This document shows, in pieces, positions 16,909-26,228 of a stretch of DNA of 64,000 bases; positions within the stretch are counted from its first letter, which is position 1, and the number at the start of each line of letters is the position of its first letter. The position numbers and the translations under genes are program-made. The stretch lies in assembly GCA_047947185.1 (NCBI GenBank), contig CP170502.1, forward strand, positions 2,418,001-2,482,000. The letters are read 5' to 3'. The notes below the pieces were generated by a model that saw nothing but the letters and a program-made list of their open reading frames with translations, was not told the origin of the DNA and made no database searches. The DNA is from JANQJA01 sp047947185 (GTDB lineage Bacteria > Pseudomonadota > Gammaproteobacteria > Pseudomonadales > Azotimanducaceae).

Positions 16909-17213
16909 GTATGGACTCCTCTTTGGTTTGGTTACCTCCATTCTCTGAAAAGAGAGTGGGGGGAGTCCATACATTGACCGGAGGCCCGCAAGGGCCGAAG
17001 TGGAGAGACCCCCAGGCCAGAGGTTTCTCCACTACGCGGCTGCGCCGCTTCGGTCGAAACGACAAATCCGTGTCATCTCGACCGGAGGCCCGCAAGGGCC
17101 GAAGTGGAGAGATCCCCAGGCCAGAGGTTTCTCCGCTACGCGGCTGCGCCGCTTCGGTTGAAACGACAGGGTGGGGTCGCGACCGGGCACCGTTGAGGTG
17201 GTATCCTTGCTGC

Positions 17214-17648
17214 ATGACATATCCACCCCTGACTGAATCGCTGCTCGAGGCCTACAAAGCCGCCGAGTATATTGTTGACGACGATCCGCCACTGGTTTTG
17301 AAAATTGGTGAACGGAACGATGGTATCCGGGTGCTGCATGTCAGCTTTAATGTTGAAACCAGCGCCTTTATCACAGCCTGGAACCCTGGCAGCAAGCCCT
17401 TATCGCTTGATGAAAATTACGATCGACAGGCAAACTTGCTGGCCGATATCGAAACCATGCGACTCAACTACTTTGTTGGGCGTGGCGAAGACATCAGTGG
17501 AAAATGGTCAGAAGACAGTTACCTGTTGCTTGGCATCAACCAGGACCAGGCTGACGGGCTTGCCATCAAGTATGGGCAAAGCGCTTACGTCTGGATACCG
17601 ATGAGCGGCGTGCCCGAACTGCGCCTTGCCTTCAACGAACCAGGTTAG
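17214..17648 (+). CDS. DUF3293-type hypothetical protein
   Basis: 144 residues from ATG 17214. A longer in-frame ORF runs back to 16872 but only by reading through the repeat array and the IS end. The protein matches the DUF3293 pattern as I know it: LLEAYKAAEYIVDD at the start, FITAWNPGSKPLSLDENYDR in the middle (ITAxNP is the hallmark) and a C-terminal ALKYGQSAYVWIP-like segment. Function of the family is unknown; it is a small soluble domain. The last repeat ends about 45 bases upstream, so its promoter is squeezed between array and gene. Confidence 0.8.
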   Translation: MTYPPLTESLLEAYKAAEYIVDDDPPLVLKIGERNDGIRVLHVSFNVETSAFITAWNPGSKPLSLDENYDRQANLLADIETMRLNYFVGRGEDISGKWSEDSYLLLGINQDQADGLAIKYGQSAYVWIPMSGVPELRLAFNEPG

Positions 17649-17696
17649 CCACGAGAGCCAACCGGCCAGAGCGCGATTGTCAGCGCACCTGTGAAT

Positions 17697-19241
17697 CTAC
17701 GTCCAGTACCGGTCTCGGACCCGACGACGAAACACCTTACCCGCATCACTTCGCGGCAGTTCATCAACAAAGTCAATTGATCTTGGGCACTTGAAGTGAG
17801 CGAGGCGCGCACGACAGAACGCCATCAGTTCATCCGCGAGTGACAGCGACACTTCAGCCAGGGATTTGAGTTCCACCACGGCCTTGACCTCTTCGCCAAA
17901 CTCCTCGTTGGGCACGCCCACCACTGCGGCATCCTGCACGGCGGGGTGCATCAGCAGTATCGCATCCACTTCTGCCGGGTAGATATTGACACCACCGGAG
18001 ATAATCACCTCAGCGCTCCTGCCCGTCAGGAACAGGTAGCCGTCCTCATCCAGGTAACCCTGGTCTCCCAGGGTATAGCGATCACCTTTATAGGCCGAAC
18101 GCGTTTTGGCCTCGTCCCCATGGTAGGAAAATCCACCGGACCGGGCCGCGCTGAAATACACGGTGCCAACCTGCCCTGCTGGCAGCACCTGTCCCTGTTC
18201 ATCCAGGATGGATATCTCCTGGCCCTCCTCCGGCAGACCTACACTACCGGGCTTGCGCAGCCACTCCTCGGACGTGATTTCCGTGCCACCGGTTTCTGTG
18301 GCCGCATAATACTCATCAAGTTTTGGCCCCAGCCATTCAATCATGGCGCGCTTGACATGTACGGGAGTGGGTGCCGCCCCGTGCCAGATTGTTTCAAGCG
18401 ACGAGAGATCATATTTGTGACGAATTTCAGGTGGCAGCGACAGCATCCGGTGGAACATGGTTGCTACCATGTGTGAGTGGGTAATCCTGTGTCGCTCAAT
18501 CAGGCGCAACGTTTCCTCCGCGTCAAACTTTTCCATGATCACCACGGTCTTGCCCTGGGTAATGGGCTGCACCATGTTCTGGGAGAGGGGTGCCGCGTGA
18601 TAAAGCGGGCCTGTACACAGGACCCGGGCGTGATCTGGCAGGAAGTGTCGTCGGGCTTTTGACCCAACACCATGTGGCTTGCGGATGACACCTTTGGGCC
18701 TGCCTGTGGTACCCGAGGTGTAGAGCATTTGGGGACCAAACACCGGTTCTTCTATATCTGATTCTGAAAATGCCCGGCAGAACTGCTTGAGATCGGTAAA
18801 GCCGGCGACCTCACCACCGGCACACAGGGCAGCCTTCAACCGGGGCACCCGGTCGGCAATCGCTTCAGCTACTTCAGCCAGCGCAATATCCATGATCACC
18901 GCCGATGCCCCGCAGTCATCCAGGATATAGGCAATCTCATCAGCCGTGAGGTGCCAGTTGACCGGGGTAATCCGAACACCAATACGCTGTGCCGCAAAAT
19001 AGGCGATGGGAAATTCAATGCGATTGCGGCAGACAATGGCAAGACTTTCACCGGCGACAATACCCGCTGCGCGCAATCCCCTGGCCAGCCGATTCGCCGA
19101 GGCATTGAGATCGGAAAAGGTCAGCAGGTCATCACCCAGGACAACCGCGTTCTTCTCTGGCGTACGTCTCGCGTGCCAGGCAGGCCCCATACCCACCGCA
19201 AGGGCCGACGCAAGGCTGTCATCTTGGGTCAATCGGGTCAC
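17697..19241 (-). CDS. AMP-binding acyl-CoA synthetase
   Basis: 514 residues from a probable GTG at 19241. ANL-superfamily adenylate-forming enzyme: P-loop-like motif LYTSGTTGRPKGVIRKPHG near residue 175, the AATETGGTEIT motif (A5) near 315, and the hinge region GDQGYLDEDGYLFLTGR near 400. The C-terminal domain ends in CPRSIDFVDELPRSDAGKVF, which carries the catalytic lysine. It should activate a carboxylic or fatty acid to its acyl-CoA through an acyl-AMP intermediate in the cytosol. Chain length is not readable from sequence. It is downstream of, and parallel to, the TonB-C/TPR gene with 75 bases between. Confidence 0.9.
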   Translation of the reverse strand: MTRLTQDDSLASALAVGMGPAWHARRTPEKNAVVLGDDLLTFSDLNASANRLARGLRAAGIVAGESLAIVCRNRIEFPIAYFAAQRIGVRITPVNWHLTADEIAYILDDCGASAVIMDIALAEVAEAIADRVPRLKAALCAGGEVAGFTDLKQFCRAFSESDIEEPVFGPQMLYTSGTTGRPKGVIRKPHGVGSKARRHFLPDHARVLCTGPLYHAAPLSQNMVQPITQGKTVVIMEKFDAEETLRLIERHRITHSHMVATMFHRMLSLPPEIRHKYDLSSLETIWHGAAPTPVHVKRAMIEWLGPKLDEYYAATETGGTEITSEEWLRKPGSVGLPEEGQEISILDEQGQVLPAGQVGTVYFSAARSGGFSYHGDEAKTRSAYKGDRYTLGDQGYLDEDGYLFLTGRSAEVIISGGVNIYPAEVDAILLMHPAVQDAAVVGVPNEEFGEEVKAVVELKSLAEVSLSLADELMAFCRARLAHFKCPRSIDFVDELPRSDAGKVFRRRVRDRYWT

Positions 19242-19316
19242 CCATCACCATCGTCATGGCCAGCGCCCTACAACCGGGAGATGACCGGGGTCCGGGGCAA
19301 AGGTCCCGTTGAATCA

Positions 19317-20423
19317 TCAGATATCCCCCTGCGGCTTTCCCGGTCCCAACTGATCAACTATGTGAAACGAAATCTTGTTCCGAACACCCGGTGTCGCAAT
19401 AGGTTTACCGTCCTGAAACCGGGGAGCAAACCGGAACCGACTCGCGGCTTCGATCGCCGCAGCGTTAAACAGTGTTGACGTAGTTTCTGCCACAACCGGG
19501 TCACGCACAAACCCTTCCTCGTTCACCGTAAACTCGACGACAACCCAGCCGTTCTCCATTTGCTCCACTGCATCCACGGGATAATTGGGTTCTACCGTAC
19601 CAATCAGGATGTGTTGATCGCTCATCGATTTTCTGCCGACCACAAGACAGTGTTCTGTTGCCTCATCGCTCCGCCCCAGCCCTTCAAGTGCCTGCACAAG
19701 CAATTTACGTGTTGCCAGTTCCAATTGCAGATTACGCTCATCGGCGACAAAAACGCCCAGCGCCTGTTCCAACAGCGGCATGGCCGGCGAATAGCTGTCA
19801 TCAAACACCAGACCACGGCCAATATGCAGCGCGGCAAAAGCAACACGCACATCCGCATCACCCACTTCAGCCTGGTATTGCTGCATGGCATCCTGCAGGA
19901 ACAGGCGCGCAGCGACGGAGAACATCCTGTTCGACAGAAAAACGCCAACCACCATATTCAAGCGGGCTTTCTCCGCCCTGGATTGCAGCCCTGCCAGGTG
20001 CACAGCGCGCCGAAAGGCTGCAATCCCATTGGATTCCCGGCCAGTGGACCATCGCGCCTTGCCAAGTTCAAGGTAAGGTTCAACCAGTTCCGCTGACGCG
20101 GGACCATGAAAGGCACGCAGCACATCCATCGCCTGGTCCAGCAGGGGTAGTGATTCATCGTAGCGCTCTGCCCGATTCAGCAGTCGGGCGTAGTTGAAAG
20201 CCATATTGGCGGTATTGATGCTGGTTTTACCAAAAGCCCTGGTAGCAAAGTAAAGCACTTCAGATGCGGCAGTGGTCGCCTGCTCCCATTCTCCCGCGCC
20301 GTAATATTTCTGGTAGATGGCATAGCTCCGATCAAAGTCGGCACGTACGTCAGCCAGCGTGGGTCCGGCCATAACCAGAAGCAGCAGGGGCAGCGCACAA
20401 CGCGTGAAGAAACGGGATTTCAT
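19317..20423 (-). CDS. TPR protein with C-terminal TonB-like domain
   Basis: 368 residues from ATG 20423, which opens a cleavable signal peptide (CALPLLLLVMAGPTLADV). Residues about 25-260 form helical TPR-like repeats, for example EWEQATTAASEVLYFATRAF and RYDESLPLLDQAMDVLRAFH. The last 90 residues are a TonB C-terminal domain: PNYPVDAVEQMENGWVVVEF, VNEEGFVRDPVV, FNAAAIEAASRFRFAPRFQDG. Unlike TonB it has no membrane anchor or proline-rich spacer, so it should be a soluble periplasmic protein. The role may be docking with outer-membrane receptors or envelope scaffolding. Divergent from the first BCCT gene. Confidence 0.82.
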   Translation of the reverse strand: MKSRFFTRCALPLLLLVMAGPTLADVRADFDRSYAIYQKYYGAGEWEQATTAASEVLYFATRAFGKTSINTANMAFNYARLLNRAERYDESLPLLDQAMDVLRAFHGPASAELVEPYLELGKARWSTGRESNGIAAFRRAVHLAGLQSRAEKARLNMVVGVFLSNRMFSVAARLFLQDAMQQYQAEVGDADVRVAFAALHIGRGLVFDDSYSPAMPLLEQALGVFVADERNLQLELATRKLLVQALEGLGRSDEATEHCLVVGRKSMSDQHILIGTVEPNYPVDAVEQMENGWVVVEFTVNEEGFVRDPVVAETTSTLFNAAAIEAASRFRFAPRFQDGKPIATPGVRNKISFHIVDQLGPGKPQGDI

Positions 20424-20545
20424 CCGGCAATAGTTGCGGAAATGGCAGTAAATCGCAATCGGTTCCCACCGCACCGGGCAGATTCAGGGCCTCAATTGGC
20501 CAGACGCGGCAGGGAATGTTAGGGTACCCCTGTCCAGGGGATTGC

Positions 20546-22105
20546 ATGGCTATTGAATCAAGAACAAGCGTCACGTTTGGCGCAAAGCACTACCTGTCGA
20601 TTTTTACAATTTTCTCGCTCACTGTTTTTTCCGGGTTGTCCGCGCTCGATATGGACCTTGCCCAGACTGTTACCGGTGACCTGCGAGACTGGGTAATCGA
20701 ATATTTTGGCTGGCTTTTTATTGCCACCGCCACGGTCGCCCTGCTGCTGACCATTGCGTTCATATTCCACCCTGCGGCAAATCGCGTCCTGGGTATGCCA
20801 GGTGACAAACCGGAATTCTCCCGCTGGTCCTGGTTTTCGATGTTGTTCAGCGCCGGTCTCGCTTCCGGGTTGCTCTACTGGGGTACCGCCGAACCCATCA
20901 CCCACTTCGAGGGAAATCCTTTCCTTGGCGGCACAGAATCAGCCAGGCAGGCCGCAACCACCGCAATCACGGTCACGGTTTTCCACTGGGGGCTACACGG
21001 CTGGGGGCTCTATGTACTGGCGTCACTCGCGATTTCGCTCTCAGCCTACCCCCGCGGACTGCCGCTGACCTTCAGCGCGGGGTTTATTCCGCTCCTGGGC
21101 GAGAATCGGATCCGCGGCTGGCAGGGTGGACTTATCGACATTCTGGCGCTTTACGGCACGGTGTTTGGTGTGGCGACTTCCATTGGTCTTGCCGTCGGCA
21201 GCATGAACGCCACCGTGGAACCACTCATTGGTATCACCTTCAGCACATCAAACCAGGTCGCTATTGTCCTGCTGGTCTGCACGCTGGGGATATTTTCCGT
21301 GTTGTCAGGCATCGGCAACGGCATCCGTCGCCTCAGCGAACTCAATGTGTGGCTCAGCCTTGGGCTGTTACTGACGCTTGTCGCCATTGGCCCCACGCTC
21401 TACCTGCTCAAGTCACTGCCAACCAATCTCTGGGATTATGTCGAACACGTCATTCCCATGGGCATCTGGACTGCCAGCAAACCCGCAAACCAGGCCTGGC
21501 AGGGTGCCTGGACAGTTTTCTACTGGGGCTGGTGGCTCGCCTGGACCCCCTTCGTTGCACTGTTTGTTGCAAGAATTTCCCGTGGAAGAACGGTGCGTGA
21601 GTTTATCCTGGGTGTGCTGTTTGTCCCCTCACTGGTCATTGTCCTGTGGATGAGCGTTTTTGGCGGCACCGCCATCTACCAGAAGATGATGGCCGCCGGT
21701 GCCGTGAGCGAGGCTGTCACCAACGATTACAGTATGGGCCTGGTTGCAACTATCACCAATGCCGCGTCGCCGACCATTACCACGTTACTGCTTGCGGTTG
21801 TCGCCTTCCTGCTTTTTACCTGGCTGATCACGTCCCTGGATTCTGCCACCCTGGTGATCTGCCACATTCTGCATGTAGACCACCTGAACAGCATGAAAAT
21901 ACTCTGGGGCCTGATTCTTGGCGGCGTTACCTGCACGCTTCTGCTGATCGGGGGCGTCAGTGCATTGCAGGCGGCCTCAATTATTGTGGGCTTGCCCATG
22001 GCAGTCCTGGTTTTGATGCTGGCGGTGTCCGCGACCCGCGCGCTGGTCTTTACGAAAGTAGCGGCTGAACCCGTACGCAAGGTTGCCAATGAAGTTTCGC
22101 CCTGA
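20546..22105 (+). CDS. BCCT-family betaine/carnitine/choline transporter
   Basis: 519 residues from ATG 20546, with CAGGGGA seven bases upstream. About twelve membrane segments. BCCT signatures are plain: ASGLLYWGTAEPITHF near the third helix, TVFHWGLHGWGLYVL, and the family motif AWTVFYWGWWLAWTPFVA followed by VARISRGRTVREF. These carriers import quaternary ammonium compounds such as glycine betaine, carnitine or choline with sodium or protons. There is no long C-terminal cytoplasmic domain, unlike the next gene. It is followed after 48 bases by a second BCCT gene in the same direction, so the pair is likely one operon for osmolyte or methylated-amine uptake. Confidence 0.93.
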   Translation: MAIESRTSVTFGAKHYLSIFTIFSLTVFSGLSALDMDLAQTVTGDLRDWVIEYFGWLFIATATVALLLTIAFIFHPAANRVLGMPGDKPEFSRWSWFSMLFSAGLASGLLYWGTAEPITHFEGNPFLGGTESARQAATTAITVTVFHWGLHGWGLYVLASLAISLSAYPRGLPLTFSAGFIPLLGENRIRGWQGGLIDILALYGTVFGVATSIGLAVGSMNATVEPLIGITFSTSNQVAIVLLVCTLGIFSVLSGIGNGIRRLSELNVWLSLGLLLTLVAIGPTLYLLKSLPTNLWDYVEHVIPMGIWTASKPANQAWQGAWTVFYWGWWLAWTPFVALFVARISRGRTVREFILGVLFVPSLVIVLWMSVFGGTAIYQKMMAAGAVSEAVTNDYSMGLVATITNAASPTITTLLLAVVAFLLFTWLITSLDSATLVICHILHVDHLNSMKILWGLILGGVTCTLLLIGGVSALQAASIIVGLPMAVLVLMLAVSATRALVFTKVAAEPVRKVANEVSP

Positions 22106-22153
22106 TTTTTCCCCTGCCAATCAGAAGCACCCAAGCCGCTGAACGGAGGTTGA

Positions 22154-24127
22154 ATGAATAACACCAACACTGAACCGGTACCAGCCCGGCTGGACCCTCC
22201 CGTCTTTTATGGCGCTACCCTGTTGCTGCTTTCCCTGGTCCTGTTTGCGGCATTCTGGCCGGACGCGGCGGGTGAGGCTTTTGCCGGTCTCCAGAATGCG
22301 ATCGTCGCAAACGGGAGCTGGTACTACGTCCTGGTGGTCGCCATCATTCTGGTTACCGTTTTTGCGCTCTGCCTGACCCGCCTTGGAGACATCAAGCTGG
22401 GCCCGGACCACGCTGTTCCCGACTACTCCTTCTCATCCTGGTTTGCCATGCTGTTTTCTGCGGGCATGGGGATTGGCCTCATGTTTTTTGGTGTTGCCGA
22501 GCCAGTGATGCATTTCCTGTCACCGCCGGTGGGGGCAGGCGCAACGGCAGAGGCCGCCGAGGAGGCCATGCGCCTGACGTTTTTTCACTGGGGGCTGCAC
22601 GCCTGGGCCATGTACGCGATTGTCGCGCTGATTCTGGCCTATTTTGGGTATCGACACGATCTGCCGCTCACCCTGAGATCTGCACTCTATCCCCTGATCG
22701 GGGAGAAAATTTATGGTCCGATTGGCGCCGCGGTGGATATTTTCGCAATTATTGGCACCGTCTGCGGTGTGGCAACCTCGCTCGGTTTTGGCGTATTACA
22801 AATTAATGCCGGTCTGAACTACCTGTTTGACATTCCGTCAACACCGATGGTCCAGACCCTGCTGATCATCGTCACGACCGGACTGGCCACCCTGTCTGTT
22901 GTGCTGGGACTGGACGTTGGTATCAAGCGACTGTCTGAACTCAATCTTGGACTCGCTGTCCTGTTGCTGATAGGCGTGCTGGGTTTTGGCCCCACTATCC
23001 TTTTACTCCAGGCGTTTGTGCAGAACACGGGCAACTACCTCTCCGAGATTGTTAGCAAGACATTCAACCTCTATGCCTATCATCCAACCGACTGGATTGG
23101 TGGCTGGACCATCTTCTACTGGGGCTGGTGGATGAGCTGGTCGCCTTTTGTTGGTCTGTTTATCGCTCGTATATCCCGCGGACGCACCATTCGCGAGTTT
23201 GTCCTCGGCGCCATGCTGGGACCAACCCTGTTTACGCTGCTGTGGATGACCATTTTCGGCAATAGCGCCATACATCTGATACTGGACCAGGGGCTGACGC
23301 AACTCGGCAGCGCGGTCCAGGCAGACACAGCTGTTGCCCTGTTCAGCTTTTTTGAGAATTTCCCCATGAGCGGCGTTTTGTCGTTTGTCGCGGTCATCAT
23401 GGTTGTTGTGTTTTTTGTCACCTCAGCGGATTCCGGCGCCATGGTTGTCAACATGCTCGCTTCCCGCGGCCGTGACGACACACCGCTTTTTCAGCGCATT
23501 TACTGGACCAGCACCATTGGTGTTATTGCCATTATCCTGCTGCTGGCTGGTGGATTACCGTCACTGCAAACGGCCGCCATTGCCAGCGCACTACCTTTCT
23601 CCATCGCCCTGCTGGTCGCGATCTGGGGGTTTATCAAGGCGTTGCGTACCGACCACGCCAAGCGTGCATCCCTGTCGATCCATACCGCGGCAGACAGCCA
23701 GGTCCCCTGGCAGGAGCGGCTTAACAACCTGTTTCAGTATCCGGGTCCCGAGGGTGTCCGGGCCTTCCAGCAGCAAACGGTGATACCCGCCCTGCAGGCT
23801 TTTGCGCGCGAACTTACCAACAAGGGGCTGACGGTCAATGTTGTTGATAACGAGGAACAACTGGTGGTTTCCCTGGAGGTTTACCATGGTGACGAGCTGG
23901 ATTTTGTCTATTCAGTGTATGCGAACCAGAAACCGCTCCCGGACAGTACACTGCTCGGCCAGTCGCTGGATTCGGTACCGGATGATGAAACCTACTGGCG
24001 TGCAGAAGTTCACCTCCAGGAAGGCGGGCAGGACTACGACGTCATGGGGTGGACGTTTGAGCAGATTGTTAATGACCTGCTGGACCAGTACGAAAGGCAC
24101 CTGAATTACCTGAGCGCTCTGCGCTGA
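22154..24127 (+). CDS. BCCT-family transporter, BetT-like with C-terminal domain
   Basis: 657 residues from ATG 22154, with ACGGAGG five to six bases upstream. Twelve membrane segments with MGIGLMFFGVAEPVMHF, TFFHWGLHAWAMYA and GWTIFYWGWWMSWSPFVGLF, then IARISRGRTIREFVLGA. After the last helix (about residue 500) comes a 150-residue soluble domain, as in BetT, the proton-driven choline importer in which this tail senses osmotic stress. The second carrier probably has a different substrate or affinity from the first. No betA/betB genes are in the window. BetT itself is the best guess, but BCCT substrates are easily mis-assigned. Confidence 0.9.
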   Translation: MNNTNTEPVPARLDPPVFYGATLLLLSLVLFAAFWPDAAGEAFAGLQNAIVANGSWYYVLVVAIILVTVFALCLTRLGDIKLGPDHAVPDYSFSSWFAMLFSAGMGIGLMFFGVAEPVMHFLSPPVGAGATAEAAEEAMRLTFFHWGLHAWAMYAIVALILAYFGYRHDLPLTLRSALYPLIGEKIYGPIGAAVDIFAIIGTVCGVATSLGFGVLQINAGLNYLFDIPSTPMVQTLLIIVTTGLATLSVVLGLDVGIKRLSELNLGLAVLLLIGVLGFGPTILLLQAFVQNTGNYLSEIVSKTFNLYAYHPTDWIGGWTIFYWGWWMSWSPFVGLFIARISRGRTIREFVLGAMLGPTLFTLLWMTIFGNSAIHLILDQGLTQLGSAVQADTAVALFSFFENFPMSGVLSFVAVIMVVVFFVTSADSGAMVVNMLASRGRDDTPLFQRIYWTSTIGVIAIILLLAGGLPSLQTAAIASALPFSIALLVAIWGFIKALRTDHAKRASLSIHTAADSQVPWQERLNNLFQYPGPEGVRAFQQQTVIPALQAFARELTNKGLTVNVVDNEEQLVVSLEVYHGDELDFVYSVYANQKPLPDSTLLGQSLDSVPDDETYWRAEVHLQEGGQDYDVMGWTFEQIVNDLLDQYERHLNYLSALR

Positions 24128-24142
24128 CGCTCATGCCAGTAG

Positions 24143-26113
24143 TCACGCCAGTGGTCCCAGTGCCTCCCGTAACGGGTCCAGGAAACGTTCAAAATTGCGC
24201 CACTGGTCCAGCGATGAATCAAAGATCGGCTGGCGGACCTGTTCCGAGCTGGGTGTCCTGACATTGCGCTCGGTCTGGTGGAAATCGAGGCATGCCTGTT
24301 CAAACGGCAGACCAAGAAAATCCAGCATGCGCCGGACTTCCTGGTCCAGATCTGCCACCACGTCTTCATGCTGCACACGCAGGATTTGCCCCGGAAACAC
24401 CTCATCCCAGTGTGTCATCAGGTCCACATAATCGCGGTAGTAGGTGCCGGCGTCATGCAGCGAATAGGTGAACTCCTGGCCCTCGGCGAACAACTGCTTG
24501 AAACCGCTGAAGCAGCAGGCCATGGCGTCCCTGCGCGCGTCAATGATCCGTGCATTGGGCAGAATCAGCTTGATCAGGCCAATGTGACGGAAGTTGTTGG
24601 GCATCTTGTCGATAAAGTAGGGTGCACCAAGCCGATGAATGCGCGTGTCATCAATATATTCCTGGCCGAATGCCTGCAACTGAGTGGGCGTCAGGTGGGC
24701 CAACACTTCAGGGTAACCGCGCGTCTCCCCGGCCTGCATGCGCCTCAACCTTTGCGAGAGTGACAGGATGTTGGGGAGTTCGAGCGTGCCGTCTATCTGA
24801 CTGTGGGAAGAAAGGATCTGTTCCAACAGGGTCGATCCGGCGCGTGGGAGCCCCACAACAAAAATCGGATCTGGCGCGTCGCAGCCCTGGCCACCCTGCG
24901 CCGCAATCAGGTCACGGCCGACCAGGCGCTGCTGGGCCTGCAATTCTGCAGTCATTTTTTCTGCACTGTAGCGACTCTCTGCTTTCTTGAGAGCATTACC
25001 CTCGGCATAGTAGTGAAACGCGGTGTCAAAGGTATCGCTATCCTCATAGGCTTTGCCCAGCGCAAAATTGAGATAAACCCGGTCCATGTGGGACAGGCTG
25101 GTGTCGTTTTCCTGTTCGTGCATCTGGGCCAGCTCTTGGGGTAAAAACCGGTAGGTCTTCAGGTTGGCCAGTGCATAATAGGCTTCACCATAAGCCGGAT
25201 GACTGGCAATTGCCTGCCGATAGGACGCAATGGCGTCAGCGGCCCGCCCACTGGTCTTCAGCGCGTGCCCCCGGGATGTCAATGTCACCGGATCATTGGG
25301 GAGGCGCGCCAGCACCTTGTCAAAAAGCCGAAGCGCCCTGTCAAAGTCCCCGGTCTGCATACACTCCACGGCGTAAATTGACTGGAACTGCGGATTGTCC
25401 GGCGCGCTCGCCAGCAGTTTTTCTGCTTCCTCCCGGGCCAGCACGAACTTCTGGCGTTTTCGTAGCGCCCGCACATAGTCAATATGCACCTGGGTATTGT
25501 CGGGCGCAAAGGCCAGTGCACTCTCCAGCAGGAACTCCGCATCCTCCAGCACCCCCAGTCGCAGGCCAATGTCGGCGAGTAACCGCATGGCCTCAACATG
25601 GCGGGGGTTGGCCTTCAGGAAGGCGCGACAGATTTCCTCTGCGCGAACCAGCCGCCCCTGCGCAACCAGGTCCATGACGGCAACTACAGGCGCTGGCATC
25701 AACTTGAGGTGTGTCACCCAGGCGGCAACAGCCGCTGCCTCGTCCGTGCGGCCGGCCAGCTTCAACAGTTCCTGCTGTGCTTGCCAACTGGCGACGAGCG
25801 CTGGATTGAACTGGCAGGCACGGCGGTAGGCAATCAACGCCCGCGCAGGATCCTGGAGCAGCCGATAGACGTGGCCTTCTTCCTGGTAAGCCCGGCCATG
25901 ACCCGGTGAAAGTTGTTTGATCGTCTCCAGTTCAGCCAGTGCTTCCCCGGGGGCACCAGTGCGGCGACAGCAGACGGCGCGCATGTAGCGCGCTTCGACA
26001 TTTTCCGGATCCTGCGTCAGGATCGGCGTCAGTGCCGCCAGTGCCGATGCCATCTGCCCAGCAACAATCAGTTGCTGAACCTGCCCCAGATCCGCCTTGT
26101 CGATAGCGTTCAC
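24143..26113 (-). CDS. TPR-sulfotransferase fusion protein
   Basis: 656 residues from a probable GTG at 26113 with AGGA upstream. Residues about 5-400 are tandem tetratricopeptide-like helices (ALAALTPILTQDPENVEARY, ALIAYRRACQFNPALVASW, AIASYRQAIASHPAYGEAYY). The C-terminal 240 residues are a PAPS-dependent sulfotransferase: the 5'-phosphosulfate loop VVGLPRAGSTLLEQILSSH, then HRLGAPYFIDKMPNNFRHI and INARIIDARRDAM-like 3'-phosphate segment (PNARIIDARRDAMACCFS). The substrate is unknown; TPR-sulfotransferase fusions are common in marine bacteria. It lies 115 bases downstream of the TonB receptor gene, same strand, so a shared transcript is possible. Confidence 0.9.
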   Translation of the reverse strand: MNAIDKADLGQVQQLIVAGQMASALAALTPILTQDPENVEARYMRAVCCRRTGAPGEALAELETIKQLSPGHGRAYQEEGHVYRLLQDPARALIAYRRACQFNPALVASWQAQQELLKLAGRTDEAAAVAAWVTHLKLMPAPVVAVMDLVAQGRLVRAEEICRAFLKANPRHVEAMRLLADIGLRLGVLEDAEFLLESALAFAPDNTQVHIDYVRALRKRQKFVLAREEAEKLLASAPDNPQFQSIYAVECMQTGDFDRALRLFDKVLARLPNDPVTLTSRGHALKTSGRAADAIASYRQAIASHPAYGEAYYALANLKTYRFLPQELAQMHEQENDTSLSHMDRVYLNFALGKAYEDSDTFDTAFHYYAEGNALKKAESRYSAEKMTAELQAQQRLVGRDLIAAQGGQGCDAPDPIFVVGLPRAGSTLLEQILSSHSQIDGTLELPNILSLSQRLRRMQAGETRGYPEVLAHLTPTQLQAFGQEYIDDTRIHRLGAPYFIDKMPNNFRHIGLIKLILPNARIIDARRDAMACCFSGFKQLFAEGQEFTYSLHDAGTYYRDYVDLMTHWDEVFPGQILRVQHEDVVADLDQEVRRMLDFLGLPFEQACLDFHQTERNVRTPSSEQVRQPIFDSSLDQWRNFERFLDPLREALGPLA

Positions 26114-26228
26114 CCTGGTTTCCTGTGAAATGTACCCAGAAGTATGAATCCGGCAAAGTTGTCAGACCACGCCGACCCCAAGTGCCCGGCACTCAACAAT
26201 GCCGGGCGCTCTGGTCGATGGGCGGTTG

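Larger units (their letters stand above)
15629..16976 (-). mobile_element. IS110-family (IS1111-type) insertion sequence, copy 2
   Basis: 1348 bases with the same ends, gene and non-coding region as copy 1, displaced by 1764. It sits in the repeat unit beginning at 15567, again after base 62 of the unit, with 42 bases of the unit resuming at 16977. Orientation is the same as copy 1. Equal position and orientation fit guided insertion into equivalent sites; duplication of element plus repeats by recombination is the alternative. Confidence 0.95.
13699..17168. repeat. Array of 104-bp palindromic repeats, interrupted by two IS elements
   Basis: Units begin (AGAGGTTTCTCC) at 13699, 13803, 15255, 15359, 15463, 15567, 17019 and 17123, exactly 104 bases apart when the two insertion sequences are subtracted; the last is partial. 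One unit is a nested palindrome: outer arms TCTCCACT (13706-13713) and AGTGGAGA (13783-13790), hairpin GCGGC-TGC-GCCGC, inner arms TTCGGTCGA (13729-13737) and TCGACCGAA (13758-13766), and hairpin GGCCC-GCAA-GGGCC. Units differ by a few bases, notably ACCGA versus ACCGG after TCATCTCG. There are no unique spacers, so this is not a CRISPR. Confidence 0.95.

Noticed and set aside
13699..17168. CRISPR array
   Set aside because: The repeats are long (104 bases), nearly contiguous, palindromic throughout and have no unique spacers; no cas genes are nearby.
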